Notes: generated by a model not told the origin, from the sequence alone. Positions 1 to 12,849 are shown, numbered from the stretch's first letter. The stretch: 64,000 nt of DNA from Amoebidium appalachense (GCA_963693365.1 CAVNZM010000009.1:5828001-5892000); one strand, 5' to 3'. Translations and numbers: made by a program.

Positions 1-461
1 ACACAACTGAACCCGTAAAAACGGTGTGTGGGTGAGATCACGGGTTTGGGATGAAGTCCCCCATCCCTTTTTCTTATTTTTGTTTTTTTTTTCTTTTGTG
101 GAGGGTTGGAGGGGGGAAGGGGGGGGGGGGGGGGAGGGGGGGGGATATGAGTAAAGAGGTGAGGTCTCTGTAGCTTTTTCTTTTAGGTTTGCCAATGACT
201 TTCCACCGCGGGGGTAGGGGAGCGGGGAGGATGCGGGCAGGGTTCTAGAGTCCTACAAAAAGGGGGGGAGGGGATGGTTCAGGGACGTTGGGGAGGAGGG
301 GGCGGGGAGGGGGGGGGAAGGGGGGGGGGGGGGGGGGGGGCGCACAGGGAAGTCATTGAAGGGACGAAGTTTGTGTGTTATTTTCTTTGGTGATCTAAGG
401 AAGAAAATTGGACAGAAACCAAAGACGTTTTATTTGTTATTTATTTTTTCGGTCTCTGCAG

Positions 462-1888
462 AAAAAGCTGTGCAACAGCGGAAAGAACAGAAACGGTTGA
501 AGCGAGAGCAAAGGCAGCAGGAGAGAGCGTCTGAGAGCGAAAGCGAGGAAAAGAAACCAAAAAAGGAGGCACCACCCATGCCGAAGGAGGAGAAAGACGC
601 AAATAAGGCTGGTACGTACGTGTGTGTGTCTGTGCGTGTGGGCGGGGGGGGGGGGGGGGGGGGGGAGGGGATTGGTGTTGGCGTGTGTTGAGTGGGTGGG
701 TGGATGTCGGGGGGAGGGGGCGGGGAGGAGTGGGTGGGCGGTCGTGGATTGGGTGGGTGGATGAGGGTGGCGTGAGGTGTGTGTGGAATGTCTCCCCCCC
801 CCTCCCTCCCCCCACCCCCTCCCTCCCCCCCACACACACACACATGGGTGTGTGTGTGGTGGGGGGGGGGGGGGGGGGTGGAGGGGAAGGTGTGCGTGGG
901 TGTTTTCTTGGGGGGGGGGGGAGGGGGTTGGGGGGGAAGGCGTGATCTTTGAGGTCCGGGGGGGAGATGGTGGTGGTTGGGGGGGGACGGGAATGCTTTT
1001 GTTTTGGGGCGGTAGTGGTGTGTGTGTGGTGGGGTAAGATTGGGGGGGGGGGGAGGGGGGAGGGAGGGGGGGCGGGGAGGGGAGTGGAGTATGTGTGAGG
1101 AATGGGAGGATTCCCCGGGAGAGGAATATGGGAGGCTGTGTGTGTGTGTTTCTTTTTTTGGGGGGGGGGGGGGGGGGGGGTAGCAGTGCAGGAGTGGATT
1201 GTGGTTTTTTCTTTTATTATTATTATTATTATTATTGTTGTTGCTGTTGTTGTTAAATTGTTATTATTATTATCATCATGATCATCATCATCATCATCAT
1301 TACTATTATTATTATTATTATTATTACTTTTTTTTTTTTTTTTTTGGGGGGGGGGGGGGGGATAAGTGGAAAGAATGGGTGTGAGCTGGGAATGCAGTTT
1401 GTATGCGGCTAAGGACCCCCTACCGGGGGCGCCCCGGGAGAGTTTGTGTGTGTGTGGGGGGGGGGGGGGGGGGGGGGGGGGGGATGGGGGGAGTATATGT
1501 GTCCCTCCACAAGATTGAAATCTCACTTGACATGAATGTGTCATAAGCTGGCAAGCTGCCCGGGGGGGGGGGGGGGGGGGGGGGACTGCCTGTCTTGACT
1601 TGATATCAGTTGATGGGTTTTGGTGGTTAGATGGTGGTGTTGTCAAGAGCGAAAAGGAAAATGGTGCGGGAGAGCAGACCTCAAGGGGACAACAGGGGGG
1701 TAGAGTTGTAAGGAATGTGGAATGTGCATGTGGTTGGCCTGTGGTTTACCTTGTCACTCTCGTGTTGTTTTTGTTGCGTTTTTTTGTTTGTCTGTTTGTT
1801 TGTCTGATAGTTATAATGATATTTGTTCGGTTATCAAGTTTTATTCTGAGGGCGAGAGAATGGGGTGGGGTGATGGTTTTTTTTTTTT

Positions 1889-1933
<45 letters not shown>

Positions 1934-2199
1934 GGGAGGGAGCAGAGGAGTAAGATAATTTACTCACGGATGACCCAAACTGCTACACCTTACACATGAA
2001 AACACACACACACACACACACACGCACACACACATACACACACACACACACACACCTACACACACACTCAAACCTAGGTGCGCAACCGCACACACACACG
2101 TAGGTACGCAAGCGCGCGCGCACACACACTCTCTTTCTAAGCATGCATACGTAACCTCCCACCCCTCCCTCCGCCCCACACATGCACACACACGCGCGC

Positions 2200-2272
<73 letters not shown>

Positions 2273-3123
2273 GCACACACACACATGTACACACACACAC
2301 ACACACACATGTACACACACACAACCTTATGCACATACATGCACCTTCAAACACAGCGCTTGAATATCTCCAAGTGTGGAAAAATGACCGAAAACAGTGG
2401 AAGTTCCAGAAAGTTCGGCAGACATACCTTTTGAAGCACATGTACGACCCATACAAGGTTGACTCGCCCCCCTCCCCCTTCCCCCCCCTCCCCCCCAACA
2501 CACACACACACCAAAAAAAAAAAAAAAAAAAAAAGGAAAGAAAGAAAAGAAAAGAAAGATAGAAAGAAAGAGAGAGAAGAAGAAGAATAAGAAGAAGAAG
2601 ACAAGGAAAAGAACAGAAATAGATTAACACTTATTCTGGCACACCCATGTTGCCCCCTAGTGCAACGTTTCACCGGTCTGCCCTCATGCTTTGAAACTGT
2701 GCGCTGGTTCAGGTTGGCAGGCTCAGGGGGCTTTGTGCTGATTGGAAGAGGCAGGCATATCTTTTGCGTCCCTCAAATGTTCGGGAGAGATCGACCGGGC
2801 AGGGCGGGGGGGGGGGGGGGGGGGGGGGGGAGCTGAAGGAGGGGGAGGGGGGGGAGGGGGGGTAAGCACGGTGATGAAAAAATCGGGTGCAGGGTCATGC
2901 ATGGTCAACACAGGTATTAAGTGGTGGTCATCGACATATTTATATTTTTTTTACATTCAAAGAAATTATATGTATCGGTTTATTGCATGATTGCACGATT
3001 TGTTTATCTTTTTTGATTTGTTTTTTCTTCCACTTTTTTTGGTGTGTGCCGGTGTCTGTGTGTGGATGTGGGTGTGGGTGTGGGTGTGGGTGTGTGTGTG
3101 TGTGTGTGTATTGGGGTGGGGAT

Positions 3124-3190
<67 letters not shown>

Positions 3191-3552
3191 GATTGATTGA
3201 TGGTATGGTGGCACTGATGTTTTGTATCTGCAGGTGCCCAAGGCGGACTTTAAAATTCTGCTGGAATACCTCGACGGAGTGCAGGGACAGGCTAGAAAGG
3301 TGTGTGTGCTGGGGGGAGAGGGGGGAGGGGGGAGGTGTGACACACACACACACACAGATGTGTGTGTGTGTGTTTGGGGGGGGGGGCGAGTAAACGAGAA
3401 TGTTCGGATGGTGGGGAGGGTGGGTGGGTGGAGGGGTGTGGTTGCATGAGTTGGTGGTGTTTGTGTTTGGGGGGGAGGGAAGGGGTTCGGTGTGTGTGGG
3501 GAGTGGGGAAGGGGAGAGGAATTGAGAATTGAGTCTGGTGTGTGGGGGGGGG

Positions 3553-3611
<59 letters not shown>

Positions 3612-4318
3612 CTGGGTGTGTTCTCTGGTAGTAATTTGTTTCTTGGCCCAAAGTATTCGATACCAAGGGGGGCTAGGAGTATGTATGAGAGCATGGTAGA
3701 GTGTGTGTGTGTGGGGGGGGGTGGGGGGGGGAAGGGGCGGGTGCCTTCTCGCTTTGTTTCAAGTCCAGATGCTTTTACTGCATATGCATCCCCCCACCTT
3801 CCACGAAAATGCATGCCCTCTGTTCTCTCTTCCAGACTTACGTTCATGCTGCTTTTGTACCCCACGGACATACGCATAAACTGACTTCGGTACACACACA
3901 CACACAACACACGCACACAAACATACGCATACTACACACACACACACACACACACACACTACACACACACGCGCGCACGCGCGCGCGCTCGCTCGCGCAC
4001 ACACACACACACACAGGCCACGTGTACCGAGGCAGAGAAATTCGTTGAGGAATTGGTGAGCAACCTGTCCCCCCCCCCCTCCCCCCTCCCCCCGCCCCCC
4101 TCCCCCTCCCCCCCCACCCCCCTCCTTCCTTCTCCCCCTCCCCCCTCTCTCCCCCCCCTCCCCTACTCGTACCCCCGCAACACATACACATACACATACC
4201 GTTTCTATGCTGAACCTTCTCTTTCCCACTGTTTTCCGTTTGCTAGTTTGGAGCTCTTACGTAAGGCACTTTTGCTGAACACATCCTTTTTTTTTTACCT
4301 GTGTGTGCCTGTCTTCTT

Positions 4319-4350
<32 letters not shown>

Positions 4351-4913
4351 CTCCCCTCTCCATCGACTTAGGTAGCGACGGGGGAGCTTCCCAGAAGCCC
4401 CATCTCCTGAGTTCCTATCTATGTTTTTCTTGCTTCTGCTTACTACTGCAACTTTACCCCGGCCTTTCCTACTGCCCTTACCTGCATAAGTAACCCTGCT
4501 CGTCTCTGATCAAGACGGGTGACCCACGCATGTTCAAGTGAAACAGTATCTGAGTTGGGTTTCGTCAACGAGGTGGATGGGTCGAAACTCGGGTACTGTG
4601 AATAACGTGGTCCCCCCTGAGGATGGGCTCTGCTAATTATGCATACTCTTTGTGTATGGTGTGCATTCTGCATCGTGTTATCCGCTGTTCTTGTGTACAT
4701 CATACTTTATGACGCATTCAACCCCCCCCCCCCCCCCCCCCCCCCCTTTATCTCCTTTCTTTCTTTCTTATCTTTTTCGTTTCTGATTTTTCGTTTTCCC
4801 CAGACGGAGGCAGAGACCAAGGACACTGGGGACGATGGTGCGGAGGCGGTAGCAGAGAGGACTGTAAGGCAGATCAAACTGTATCGGGCTAAGAAGATCT
4901 CGCAGCTGCTGGT

Positions 4914-4917
<4 letters not shown>
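462..4917 (+). CDS. WKF-domain protein, C7orf50 family (5' partial)
   Basis: Five exons are visible: 462-611, 2357-2457, 3234-3299, 4017-4055 and 4804-4917 (stop TAG 4915-4917). All junctions are GT-AG and phases agree. The first visible exon starts in mid-codon after an acceptor, so the N-terminus lies in an exon I cannot identify, probably left of the window. Exon 1 encodes a K/E/Q-rich basic-acidic stretch. Exon 2 encodes the WKF signature, [17 protein letters not shown] then [17 protein letters not shown], matching the human C7orf50 core (W-x(n)-W-[RK]-F-QK-x-RQ-x(3)-L-x(2)-HMYD). Exon 3 ([19 protein letters not shown]), exon 4 ([10 protein letters not shown]) and exon 5 ([16 protein letters not shown]) follow the same family in order. 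Human C7orf50 is nucleolar and poorly characterised; a ribosome-biogenesis role is inference. An AATAAA lies at 5412-5417. Intron 4 carries a full copy of the intronic repeat family. Confidence 0.85.
612..2356 (+). other. WKF gene intron 1, microsatellite-filled
   Basis: The donor gtacgt runs into GT and G tracts. A triplet array of TAT/ATC type lies at about 1213-1330, a T-run joined to a G-run at about 1328-1361 and 1879-1931, and (AC)n at about 2000-2060 and 2203-2270, ending at the acceptor acacag before 2357. No coding potential beyond translated simple repeats. Confidence 0.7.
3121..3189. repeat. Poly(G) tract of about 69 bp
   Basis: Uninterrupted G run in intron 2 of the WKF gene, about 44 bp before the exon 3 acceptor. 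One of the longest homopolymers in the window; a second run of similar size is at about 3549-3609 in the next intron. Confidence 0.9.
4496..4745 (+). repeat. Intronic sense repeat (introner-like), copy C1
   Basis: Full-length copy in intron 4 of the WKF gene (4056-4803). Diagnostic blocks in order: CGGGTACTGTGAATAACGTGG, a short C-run, GATGGGCTCTGCTAATTATG, CATACTCTTTGTG, CATTCTGCATCGTGTTATCC, TTGTGTACATCATAC and GCATTCAACC, then a long C-run. The acceptor of exon 5 is about 60 bp further on. The 5' part (GGGTGACCCACGCATGTTCAAG) has a clear relative only in the copy at 45.47 kb. Confidence 0.8.

Positions 4918-4953
<36 letters not shown>
4918..4953. repeat. (GT)n just after the WKF stop codon
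   Basis: The array starts within 1 bp of the stop codon, so it lies in the 3' UTR of the WKF transcript. Related GT, GGGT and TGCG variants continue to about 5140. Confidence 0.85.
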
Positions 4954-4954
<1 letters not shown>

Positions 4955-6139
4955 TGGGTCGGTGGGTGGGTGGGTGGGTGCGTTCGTGCTTGTGTGTATG
5001 AACTCGTGCTCACACACACGCATGCCCATGTGTGGGTGTGCGTGTGAAAGCGTGCGTACAGGCATGCATGCCCGCGGGTGGGTGGGGGTGGGTGCGGGTG
5101 TGGGTGGGTGTTTATGTGTGTGTGTGTGTGTGCGTGTGATCATACACTCTCGCACACACCATAAATTTTCCTTTTTAACGTTAACTTTTAGCCATCCTCG
5201 TAGTTTATAAAACAACACACGTTCTGTGAATGTCAGAATAGCAATGCACGAATCGAGCAAGCCAACATGCAGTTTTGCAACGATAAATTTCACCTAAAAT
5301 CCCGAATTGTCGGCTGTTAGCCGTGCAGTGCATGGTATGGTATGTAATGGGCCTCCTGTACTGTGACGTAGTAAAGAAAGCGTAAATTGTAATCAGATAC
5401 ATATTTTTGCCAATAAACAATGGGAAAAGGTACACACAGAGACATGTCAACCTTCACACAAGCACAACAGGCATGGTTGTCTATATTCCTCCCTTTTTAA
5501 TTCTTATATAAATATAAAAAGGCACCCAAATATCCCGCCCAAATTTCCATATTTGACTAATCATCCAGACCGCGTGCAAATTATTGGCCCACACGATTTT
5601 TTTGAGATTGCCATATTCCTACAATTCAGTAGTAGTTGTTTTTATAAGATCCGTTGCTGTAAGCGACACAGGCACCACGCAAAGTGTGTTTTCGTTTTTT
5701 TATCTTTTTTTTTTTTTTTGGCCCCTGCAGTATAGGGGGGACTAAGTGCATAACACAATGTGCACGCGTGCCACAAGTATCTGCGGTGTCATGCACATGA
5801 CGTACTTCATATATCTGCCACTTCATGCATGTGCCTTTACATGTGTTTCACGCATGGCGTACGTGTAGGCAGCTTGTGTCGAGTGTAGCATAGCTATACA
5901 TAGGATGACGGTGTATACCTAATCGGTACTTAGTCTACAGTATGATGCGAACCCCCCGAGCCCTCTCCTGCTCTTCTGCACATGCCCAATCATGACGCTT
6001 TGGAATAATATAGGTAGCCAGCATCTGAATTATTGTACACGAACAGGCAACAAGCGCCCGGCCGGCGGGTGCTGGATCCGGAAGTGATACAACAAAGCAT
6101 AACAAGTGGGTGTGGCATTGCCGGTGATTTCTGTCTTTC

Positions 6140-6340
6140 GTGCTTGTGCGTATTTCTGTCGCCAGTTTCAAAGTGTCTTCAGCTGCAACCCTGGGTGGCA
6201 GACATGCATGTGTATGCATGGGTAACCCTTCTAGATCTAGCCAGCCATTGCCACGTGCAGTTGTTCAAGGAACAAAACTTTGCACAAGCACACAAACCAA
6301 ATATTGGGGGCCACCCAAAGAAACAGGCAAACGGCATTTC
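6140..6340 (+). repeat. Dispersed repeat R1
   Basis: Shares with R3 the series TTCAGCTGCA, a CTGG/GGCA block, ACATGCATG, then TTGCCACGTGCAG and TTCAAGGAACAAAACT. About 100 bp upstream, GATACAACAAAGCATAACAA resembles AAATACAACAAACCAAACAA at 8760. Function unknown. Confidence 0.5.
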
Positions 6341-7342
6341 CGGCATACCTGGAACTTGGGTATGAATTTGTTTGTGGGATACTAATGCCGAGGGGGCTCG
6401 ACTAGAGCAGCAGCAATCGACGTCTGGTATGTGCACGAACAAGACGTGATTACGTGGGGCTGGGGCGGGGCGGGGCCGGGCCGGGCGGGGCCGGGGGGGG
6501 GGACTTGGCTTCAAGTTTTTTTTTTCTTCCTTTACCACTTCTACATTTGTAAGCAACTAATTAAAGTAAATAGATTTGGGCAGTACCTAATATGGTATTT
6601 TAACAAATAGCCGGCACATGGCTCCTTTTTATTTATCAATGACATGTAATGTTATCGAACCGATGACCATGTCTACACCTGATCATGCAAATTATAATCC
6701 AAGTTCTCCCCTCTCCCCCCTCCCCTCCTCCCCCCAGCCCCCTCCTTCCTTCCCCCCCCCCCCCCCCCCCCCCTCCCCAGTCCCCACCCCCTCCCCCCCT
6801 CCACCCCACGTACACACACACACGCACACACACACACACATACCGTCATCATCACCACAGGGCCTGACCACTGTGACACAACCCCTGAGAAACAATGAAC
6901 ATCAATAGCAGTGAATAAGCTTAGGTTCTGTTTCCAGGTGCAATCCCCCCCCCCCCCCCCCCCCCCCCGGGGCCCACTCCACCTCCCCTTCCTCCCCCCC
7001 CCCCAAAAAAAATCAACACAGTGATTATTAAAAGGTTGCTGTGGCACTGCACGGATGCAACTTCAAAACCCGTTTCTGTCCCGTTCCCCTTCATCCCTCT
7101 GGCATGGTGTACACATGGCTGCCGTTTCGTTTGGTCCCCCCCCCCCTACCCCCTCTCCCCTGAGCTCCCCTCTTCCCCCCCCCCCCCCCCCCCCCCAACA
7201 CTGTGACACACACACACACACACACACATACATGCACACATTTGGGGCCTCCTCCTGAATCTCCCTTCCATCTGACACCTGGGTAGATTTAGGCTTGTTC
7301 ATGAAAAAACAGTGTATTGTGAAGTGAAGGTGGGGGAGGGAA

Positions 7343-7398
<56 letters not shown>

Positions 7399-7679
7399 AC
7401 GGGCGCACACACACACATGCACCCGCGTGTGCGTGTGTGTGTGCGTATGCGGGCGTGTGTACGTGTGTGTGCTTTCGTGTGTCACGGTGAGTGACACTGT
7501 GTGTGTCTGTGTGTTGTCACAATGTGTGTGAACAACATTGTTTTGGCATGGTCGAAGGCTCCCACGTAACTTATACAGTTCCACCGTACTTACTATGGAC
7601 AGCACCCTATGGCTACCTACGCCACACGATCCAGACATGTGCACATCCCGTATTGCCGTAACCAGGTAGGGATGCGTGC

Positions 7680-7960
7680 TTTTTCTGTCACTCCATGCAT
7701 GGGTTCCGAAAGTTTGTTCAACGGCGCCTTTTTTTGTTGTTGTTTTTATTTTTCAGCTGCAGTTCTGGATGGCATAATAACGAAACGTAACAATACAAAT
7801 ACGGCTGGGAAGGGTTTGTGCAAAGCCACCAATGTGACTGAGCACAGCCTGCCAAATGGGTGCCACCCAAGGAAACAACCATAACCTCTTTCGAGCAAAT
7901 CATCTGACTGAGACGCTGTGAGATTTTGATTGTGGAACAAAATTTTATTCAAGGAGGGCC
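7680..7960 (+). repeat. Dispersed repeat R2
   Basis: Shares with R4 the landmarks TTTTCAGCTGC, GCAAAGCCACCAA, GACTGAGCAC, GGGTGCCACCCAAG and a terminal TGATTGTGGAACAAAA. It starts with a T-rich, acceptor-like CAG, but the frames after it are not conserved as protein between copies, so I call it a repeat rather than an exon. Confidence 0.5.
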
Positions 7961-8236
7961 AAAAGGCACAGAGAGGAAAAGGGAAGGAGGGAGTGATGGA
8001 GGGTGGGGGGGGAGGGGGGATTACAAGACATTATTTTGCTTGCAAAGTTGTGACTGCTATTATGTTCTTCTTATTTTTTATTTTTTCTTTTTGAAGTTCT
8101 TTTTCTATCCCTCAAGGCTCACGTCTTGTTCACCAATTGCTGTTCGCATATATTGAGTTAACATTATTGATACGTCTGCTCACCGTTGGTGATTCCGTAC
8201 ACGATGCATTGAACAAAATCCACAGAAACCTGATAG

Positions 8237-8275
<39 letters not shown>

Positions 8276-8309
8276 ACCGCTCCTTCTTCCTCCCCTTCTC
8301 GTCTCCCCA

Positions 8310-8655
8310 GAATTACTCTGCTTTTAGCAGCATTATTCCGCAAACAGCAGAATCACTCTGCTTTCGACGGTAGAACAATTCTGCTTTTAACAGAATAATT
8401 CTGCTTTTAGAAGATTGATTCTGCTTTGGCGGAATAATTCTGCTAAGAACAGGTTGAATCTGCTTTTGCAGAATAATTCTACTTTTGCAGGATAAATCCG
8501 ATCCTGCAGAACAATTCCGCTTCTGCAGGGTAATTCCGCTTCTGCAGAACAATTCTGCTTTTTGCAGAATATATCCGTTTCTGCAGAATAAATTCGCTTC
8601 TGCAGAATAATTCCGCTTCTGCAGAATAATTCTGCTTTTTGCAAGTTGACTCTGC
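8310..8655. repeat. Palindromic minisatellite, 19-22 bp unit
   Basis: About 17 units of a 19-22 bp motif, best preserved at about 8470-8640, with period 19 where units are identical (AATTCCGCTTCTGCAGAAT). Two overlapping palindromes make up the unit: TTCTGCAGAA and GCAGAATAATTCTGC. Every unit can form a hairpin and neighbours can pair with each other. Units are more diverged at the left end. The minus-strand frames are just the translated repeat. Confidence 0.85.
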
Positions 8656-9019
8656 GGATGTGGTTGGGTTCTTGCATATCTTGATGATTACACTTTGGGC
8701 TGTCTCGAGCAAGGGTTTGGTTCATAAGCGAATAGGCAGCAATCACCTGGTATCGCAAGAAATACAACAAACCAAACAAGTGACTTACTCTGATGAAGGG
8801 TGCAATGTGAACTTAGCTGTAAGGCCTCGTTCGGGCGTTATTTATAGTCGTGTGTGAAGCACGTGTCAGGTCCTGCCTGACGTCAGGTGTTTGGTGTGAA
8901 TGTACATGGGTGTACATGGTGTGTGAGAAATGACACGAAAAGGTGTCACTGTTGATGTCTTCATCACATTACGACAGTATAGCACTTTCTGTGGATGCGT
9001 GCATGTGTTAATTTATCAT

Positions 9020-9120
9020 CCCTTTGTCTTCAGCTGCAGCTCTGGCAGGCACATGCATGGATTGAGAGCGAGCCAAACAGATTCCTGCCATGTGCAGACA
9101 TGTTCATCAAGAAGACTGTG
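9020..9120 (+). repeat. Dispersed repeat R3
   Basis: Closest to R1: TCTTCAGCTGCAGCTCTGG, GGCACATGCATGG, then ATTCCTGCCATGTGCAG and TTCATCAAGAAGACTGTG. It abuts the left arm of the large inverted duplication. Confidence 0.45.
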
Positions 9121-9129
9121 CTGTGGGGA

Positions 9130-9398
9130 TTATTCTTCCGCCAAATATTTTTTCTGCTTCAATTCCCTTCAAACATTTCAACTTTTTCTTTGTCGAAGAC
9201 TTCTTTTTGTTTCCTCTCTTTCCCTCTATTTTTGGGAGATTGAGGGGACTGGACGGAGTGCTACACAGATCGGGTGACGCCACATATATGGTATGGGAGG
9301 AAGAATGGGTGAACGGGTAAATGCAGAAGAAGGAAACAAGACATCGGACTGCCGGTGGGAGAAACCTGGTGTGTGTGTACGTGTGCGGTTTTTTTTTT

Positions 9399-9444
<46 letters not shown>

Positions 9445-9534
9445 GGGGGGGGGGGGGGGGGGGAGGGGGGCTTGACGGGTTTGGTGGAGTTTCTAATTAA
9501 GTGTGGGGAGAAATAGTGGTGGTGGTGGTGGTGG

Positions 9535-9572
<38 letters not shown>

Positions 9573-9653
9573 CTGGCTTTTTTGGACGGGTCGTTGGAGT
9601 TTAGGTGGAGGTATGTGGGGAGAGACTTCGGTGGTGGTGGTTTTTTTCTTCCT

Positions 9654-9716
<63 letters not shown>

Positions 9717-10670
9717 GGGGGGAGGGGGGGGAGGGGGGGGGGGGGGGGGGGGAGGGAGGGAGGGAGGGATTTATGATTAAGATGCAATGGCATGTATACA
9801 GCTCCTAGATGGGTTTGTGGGTGGTAGGCGGTAAAGATGGGTGGTGTGCCAGTGTTGGTTTTGAGGGTGTGTTGAGAGAGCTTGTAGGACCTATGTAGTT
9901 GTGTTCTGTTCTTACTCACATATTATTGCCATATATGGTCTTGTTTCCTTTTTAAGTCGAGGTGTTTCGATGGGTGCCGGTGTGAGCGCTATTTGGGCTT
10001 GCGATGGGTGGATGGTGGAGAGAAACTATTCCGATCGACATTGGGGTAGAGTTTGGTTTACTTTTTTCTTCTTTCCCCCCCCCCCCCCCCCCCCCCCTTT
10101 TTTTTTTTTCTTTTTCTTTTTTTCTTTTTTTTTTTTCTGGCACAGGGGGGGGGGAGGGGGGGGGGGGGGGGAGGTTACTGTAAGCACCCCAGGGCCTTTA
10201 CTTTTATTTAAATGTTATGTGAATATGGTCACCTGGTGGGGGGGAGGGAGAGAGAGAGAGAAAGTGACAGAGAGCAATGGACGGAGGGAGGGAGAGAGGG
10301 GGAGAGAGAGGTGGCGGGGAGAGAGTGAGGTAGAGAGAGACAGGGACTACGGAGAGAGAAAGAGGGGAGAGACCCAAAAACGGGGGGGGGGGGGGGGGGG
10401 GGGGGGGAGGGAGGGGGGGGGAGGGGAGGGGGGGGGGGGGGGGGGGCCTTGCACTCGCATCCTTGTTGGGTTGTGGATTTTAAAAATTAAATTGTGCAGT
10501 TGGGTTGCAGTTGGTGTGCTCTTGGCTAGAGGCTACATCTGCCTGGCTGTGCATGATATGCAACCAATTGGTTTGTGTGTGGTCCCTGCTACTGCCCCTT
10601 CTTTCTTGTTGATGGTGTGTCCTGGCGACACAAATATTACGGGATTGTTGACACCAAAGGGAGACTGAAT
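9130..10670 (+). repeat. Left arm of large inverted duplication
   Basis: Matches the reverse complement of about 11870-13200 over most of its length. Colinear anchors: GAAGACTTC with TTTGTTTCC (about 9195-9215 against 13120-13130), GACTGCCGGTGGGAGAAAC (9347) against the complement of 12976, TATACAGCTCCTAGATG (9795) against 12700, CACATAT with GCCATATATGG (9917) against 12570, GTCGAGGTGTTTCGATGGG (9957) against 12540, and GTGCATGATATGCAACCAAT (10548) against 11995. Homopolymers inside the arms differ in length, so the arms are diverged. Confidence 0.8.
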
Positions 10671-10796
10671 GATGAAACGCTCACTACGGTATAAATGTAT
10701 GCCATTGGGTGGTTGGCGTAACGTAAGGGTGCGTGTGTGCGCGCGTGTGTGTGTGTGTAGACGTGTGTGTGTGTGTGTGTGTGTAGACGTGTGTGT

Positions 10797-10874
<78 letters not shown>

Positions 10875-11388
10875 GTGTGTGTGGTTGTGTAGTTGTGTGT
10901 GTGTGGTTGTGTGGTTGTGTGTGCGTGTGTGTATGTGTGGTGTGTGTGTGTACATGTATGTGTGTGTGTGTCTATCGGATCTGCCATCTTCAAAGTTGCC
11001 GTGATATGACGGCATGGATATGGGACTTAAGATGTGCTGTGCCTACAACTTCATGCATGCCACGGTGTTACCATTCTGTCGGTTTGTTTTCAGCTGCTGC
11101 TCTGGGGAGCACTATGATCTCTACTGAAAGAGAAGAGGATGCATCCTGTCTTGCCTCGGGCAAAGTCGCCAACACGACTGTGCACCAGCAGCAAGATGGC
11201 AGGTGGGTGCCACCCAAGAAGAACCATATCACCACTGTTGGATGTTTTTGGACATGGAACAGGGCTGTGATTGTGGGACAAAAGTCAATTTAAAAGTTTG
11301 CCGATTATAAATGAACGTCCAAGTGTATGGACTCTCTGGCGGCGAACGAGGAAGGTGTGTTTGATTTGATCAGGAAAAGGAGGGGGCA

Positions 11389-11420
<32 letters not shown>

Positions 11421-11868
11421 AGAAAGCTACAAGTAAGCCACCGTACTAGACCGTACTATAGTATTACCTTTCTGTGAGTTGGTAGTAAATCTTCATTTAG
11501 TTGCATGGCCCAGGTTATTTGATCGTGCTGTTGGCCTGGTGCTAATTAGTACCTGACACCAATGTGGATACGCCCACACCGCATGGCAATTCGATAGTTG
11601 AGTGTTTGTTCTTGAGTTGCATAGAGCACAGCTCTAATATCATCCAAGCCCCCCCCCCCCCTCCCCCCCCCCCCCCCCCCCCCCCCGCTCTTTCCTCTTC
11701 TCTAGAAATAGAACACCAATCAAGATTTCAACATTTAGAAAAACACTTACACCCACCCACCTACACCCACACATCTGCACCCCCCCCCCCCCCCCCAACC
11801 CATCCAAGACACACCCACACACAACAACGCAAAAACAAGAATAACATAAAATATAAATTGAGCTTTTC
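10670..11868. other. Spacer between inverted arms, with repeat R4
   Basis: Holds a GT array (about 10735-10975), repeat R4 (about 11060-11300, near-full match to R2: TTTTCAGCTGC, CAAAGTCGCCAACACGACTG, GGGTGCCACCCAAGAAG, TGATTGTGGGACAAAA), poly(G) at about 11392-11420 and poly(C) at about 11650-11685. No gene recognised. Confidence 0.6.
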
Positions 11869-12084
11869 ATCATTGAATTTCAGTCTCACTTTGGTTCAAC
11901 AATCCCGTCATATTTGTGTCGCCAGGACACACCATCAGACAGAGGGCAGGGGCGTAGGAGGGACCATACCCACATCCTATTGGTTGCATATCATGCACAG
12001 CCAGGAAGCTGTAGCTTTCAGCAAAAAGCACACCGACCAACTCAACTGCACAAAATCCACAACCCAACAAGGACACGAGTGTGA

Positions 12085-12126
<42 letters not shown>

Positions 12127-12363
12127 TGGGGTCTCCCTCCCCTTTCCCTCTCCAATTCTCATCTCCCCCCTCCCCCTTCCCCTCTCCTCCTCCTCTCCCC
12201 CCTCCCCCTATCCCCCCCCCCCCCCCCCCCCCCCCCCCCCGCGAACTCCCTCCATCCTTCGCCGTGTCACTCTCTACATCCCCCTCCCCACAGTGGCTCC
12301 CCCAGGTGTCCACCTTTCATACAAAACTGAATAAAGTAAAGGGGGGCTTACAGTATTCCCCCC

Positions 12364-12394
<31 letters not shown>

Positions 12395-12817
12395 AAAAAA
12401 AAATAATAAAATAAAATAAAATAAAGTGACAAAGGGAAACCATAATTCACCCAAACCTCGATACTAGCAATTCCTCTCCTCCATCCATCCGCCCGTCACA
12501 AGCCAATAGGGATCACACCGGCGCCCATCGAAACACCTCGACTCTCAAAGGAAATAATACCCATATATGGCAATATGTGCGTAAGAACACACTCCAACTA
12601 TGGAGGTCCCACAAGTTCTTTCAACACAACTCTCCAAACCACCACTTGAACCATCAATCTCCATCGCCTACACCAAAAAAATGGCATCTAGGAGCTGTAT
12701 AAATCCCCATAGGCAACCCCCCCCTCCCCCCTCCCCCTCCCCCTCCCCCTCTGCCGCCACACACACCTCAACTCACCACCTACACCTCACCTAACCAGTC
12801 GAACCCTCCCCCCCCCC

Positions 12818-12849
<32 letters not shown>

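Larger units (their letters stand above)
5150..9120. other. Gene-poor region with diverged dispersed repeats
   Basis: No spliced gene could be supported. Contents: a probable polyadenylation signal AATAAA at 5412-5417 for the upstream gene, repeat-family copies R1 (6140-6340), R2 (7680-7960) and R3 (9020-9120), C-runs at about 6747-6771, 6946-6968, 7177-7197 and 8238-8275, (GT)n at 7346-7397 and the minisatellite at 8310-8655. Confidence 0.6.

Noticed and set aside
2182-2340. His-Thr and Val-Cys repeat ORFs here and at many other sites
   Set aside because: Translated (AC)n/(GT)n microsatellites; frames exist on both strands and overlap introns.
8310-8655. CRISPR-like array
   Set aside because: Units are contiguous, without unique spacers; it is a palindromic minisatellite in a eukaryotic genome.
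11870-12060. Gene call for the frame LAVHDMQPIG...MVCPGDTN in both inverted arms
   Set aside because: Frame is short, upstream parts do not agree between arms, homopolymers break it, and no domain is recognised.
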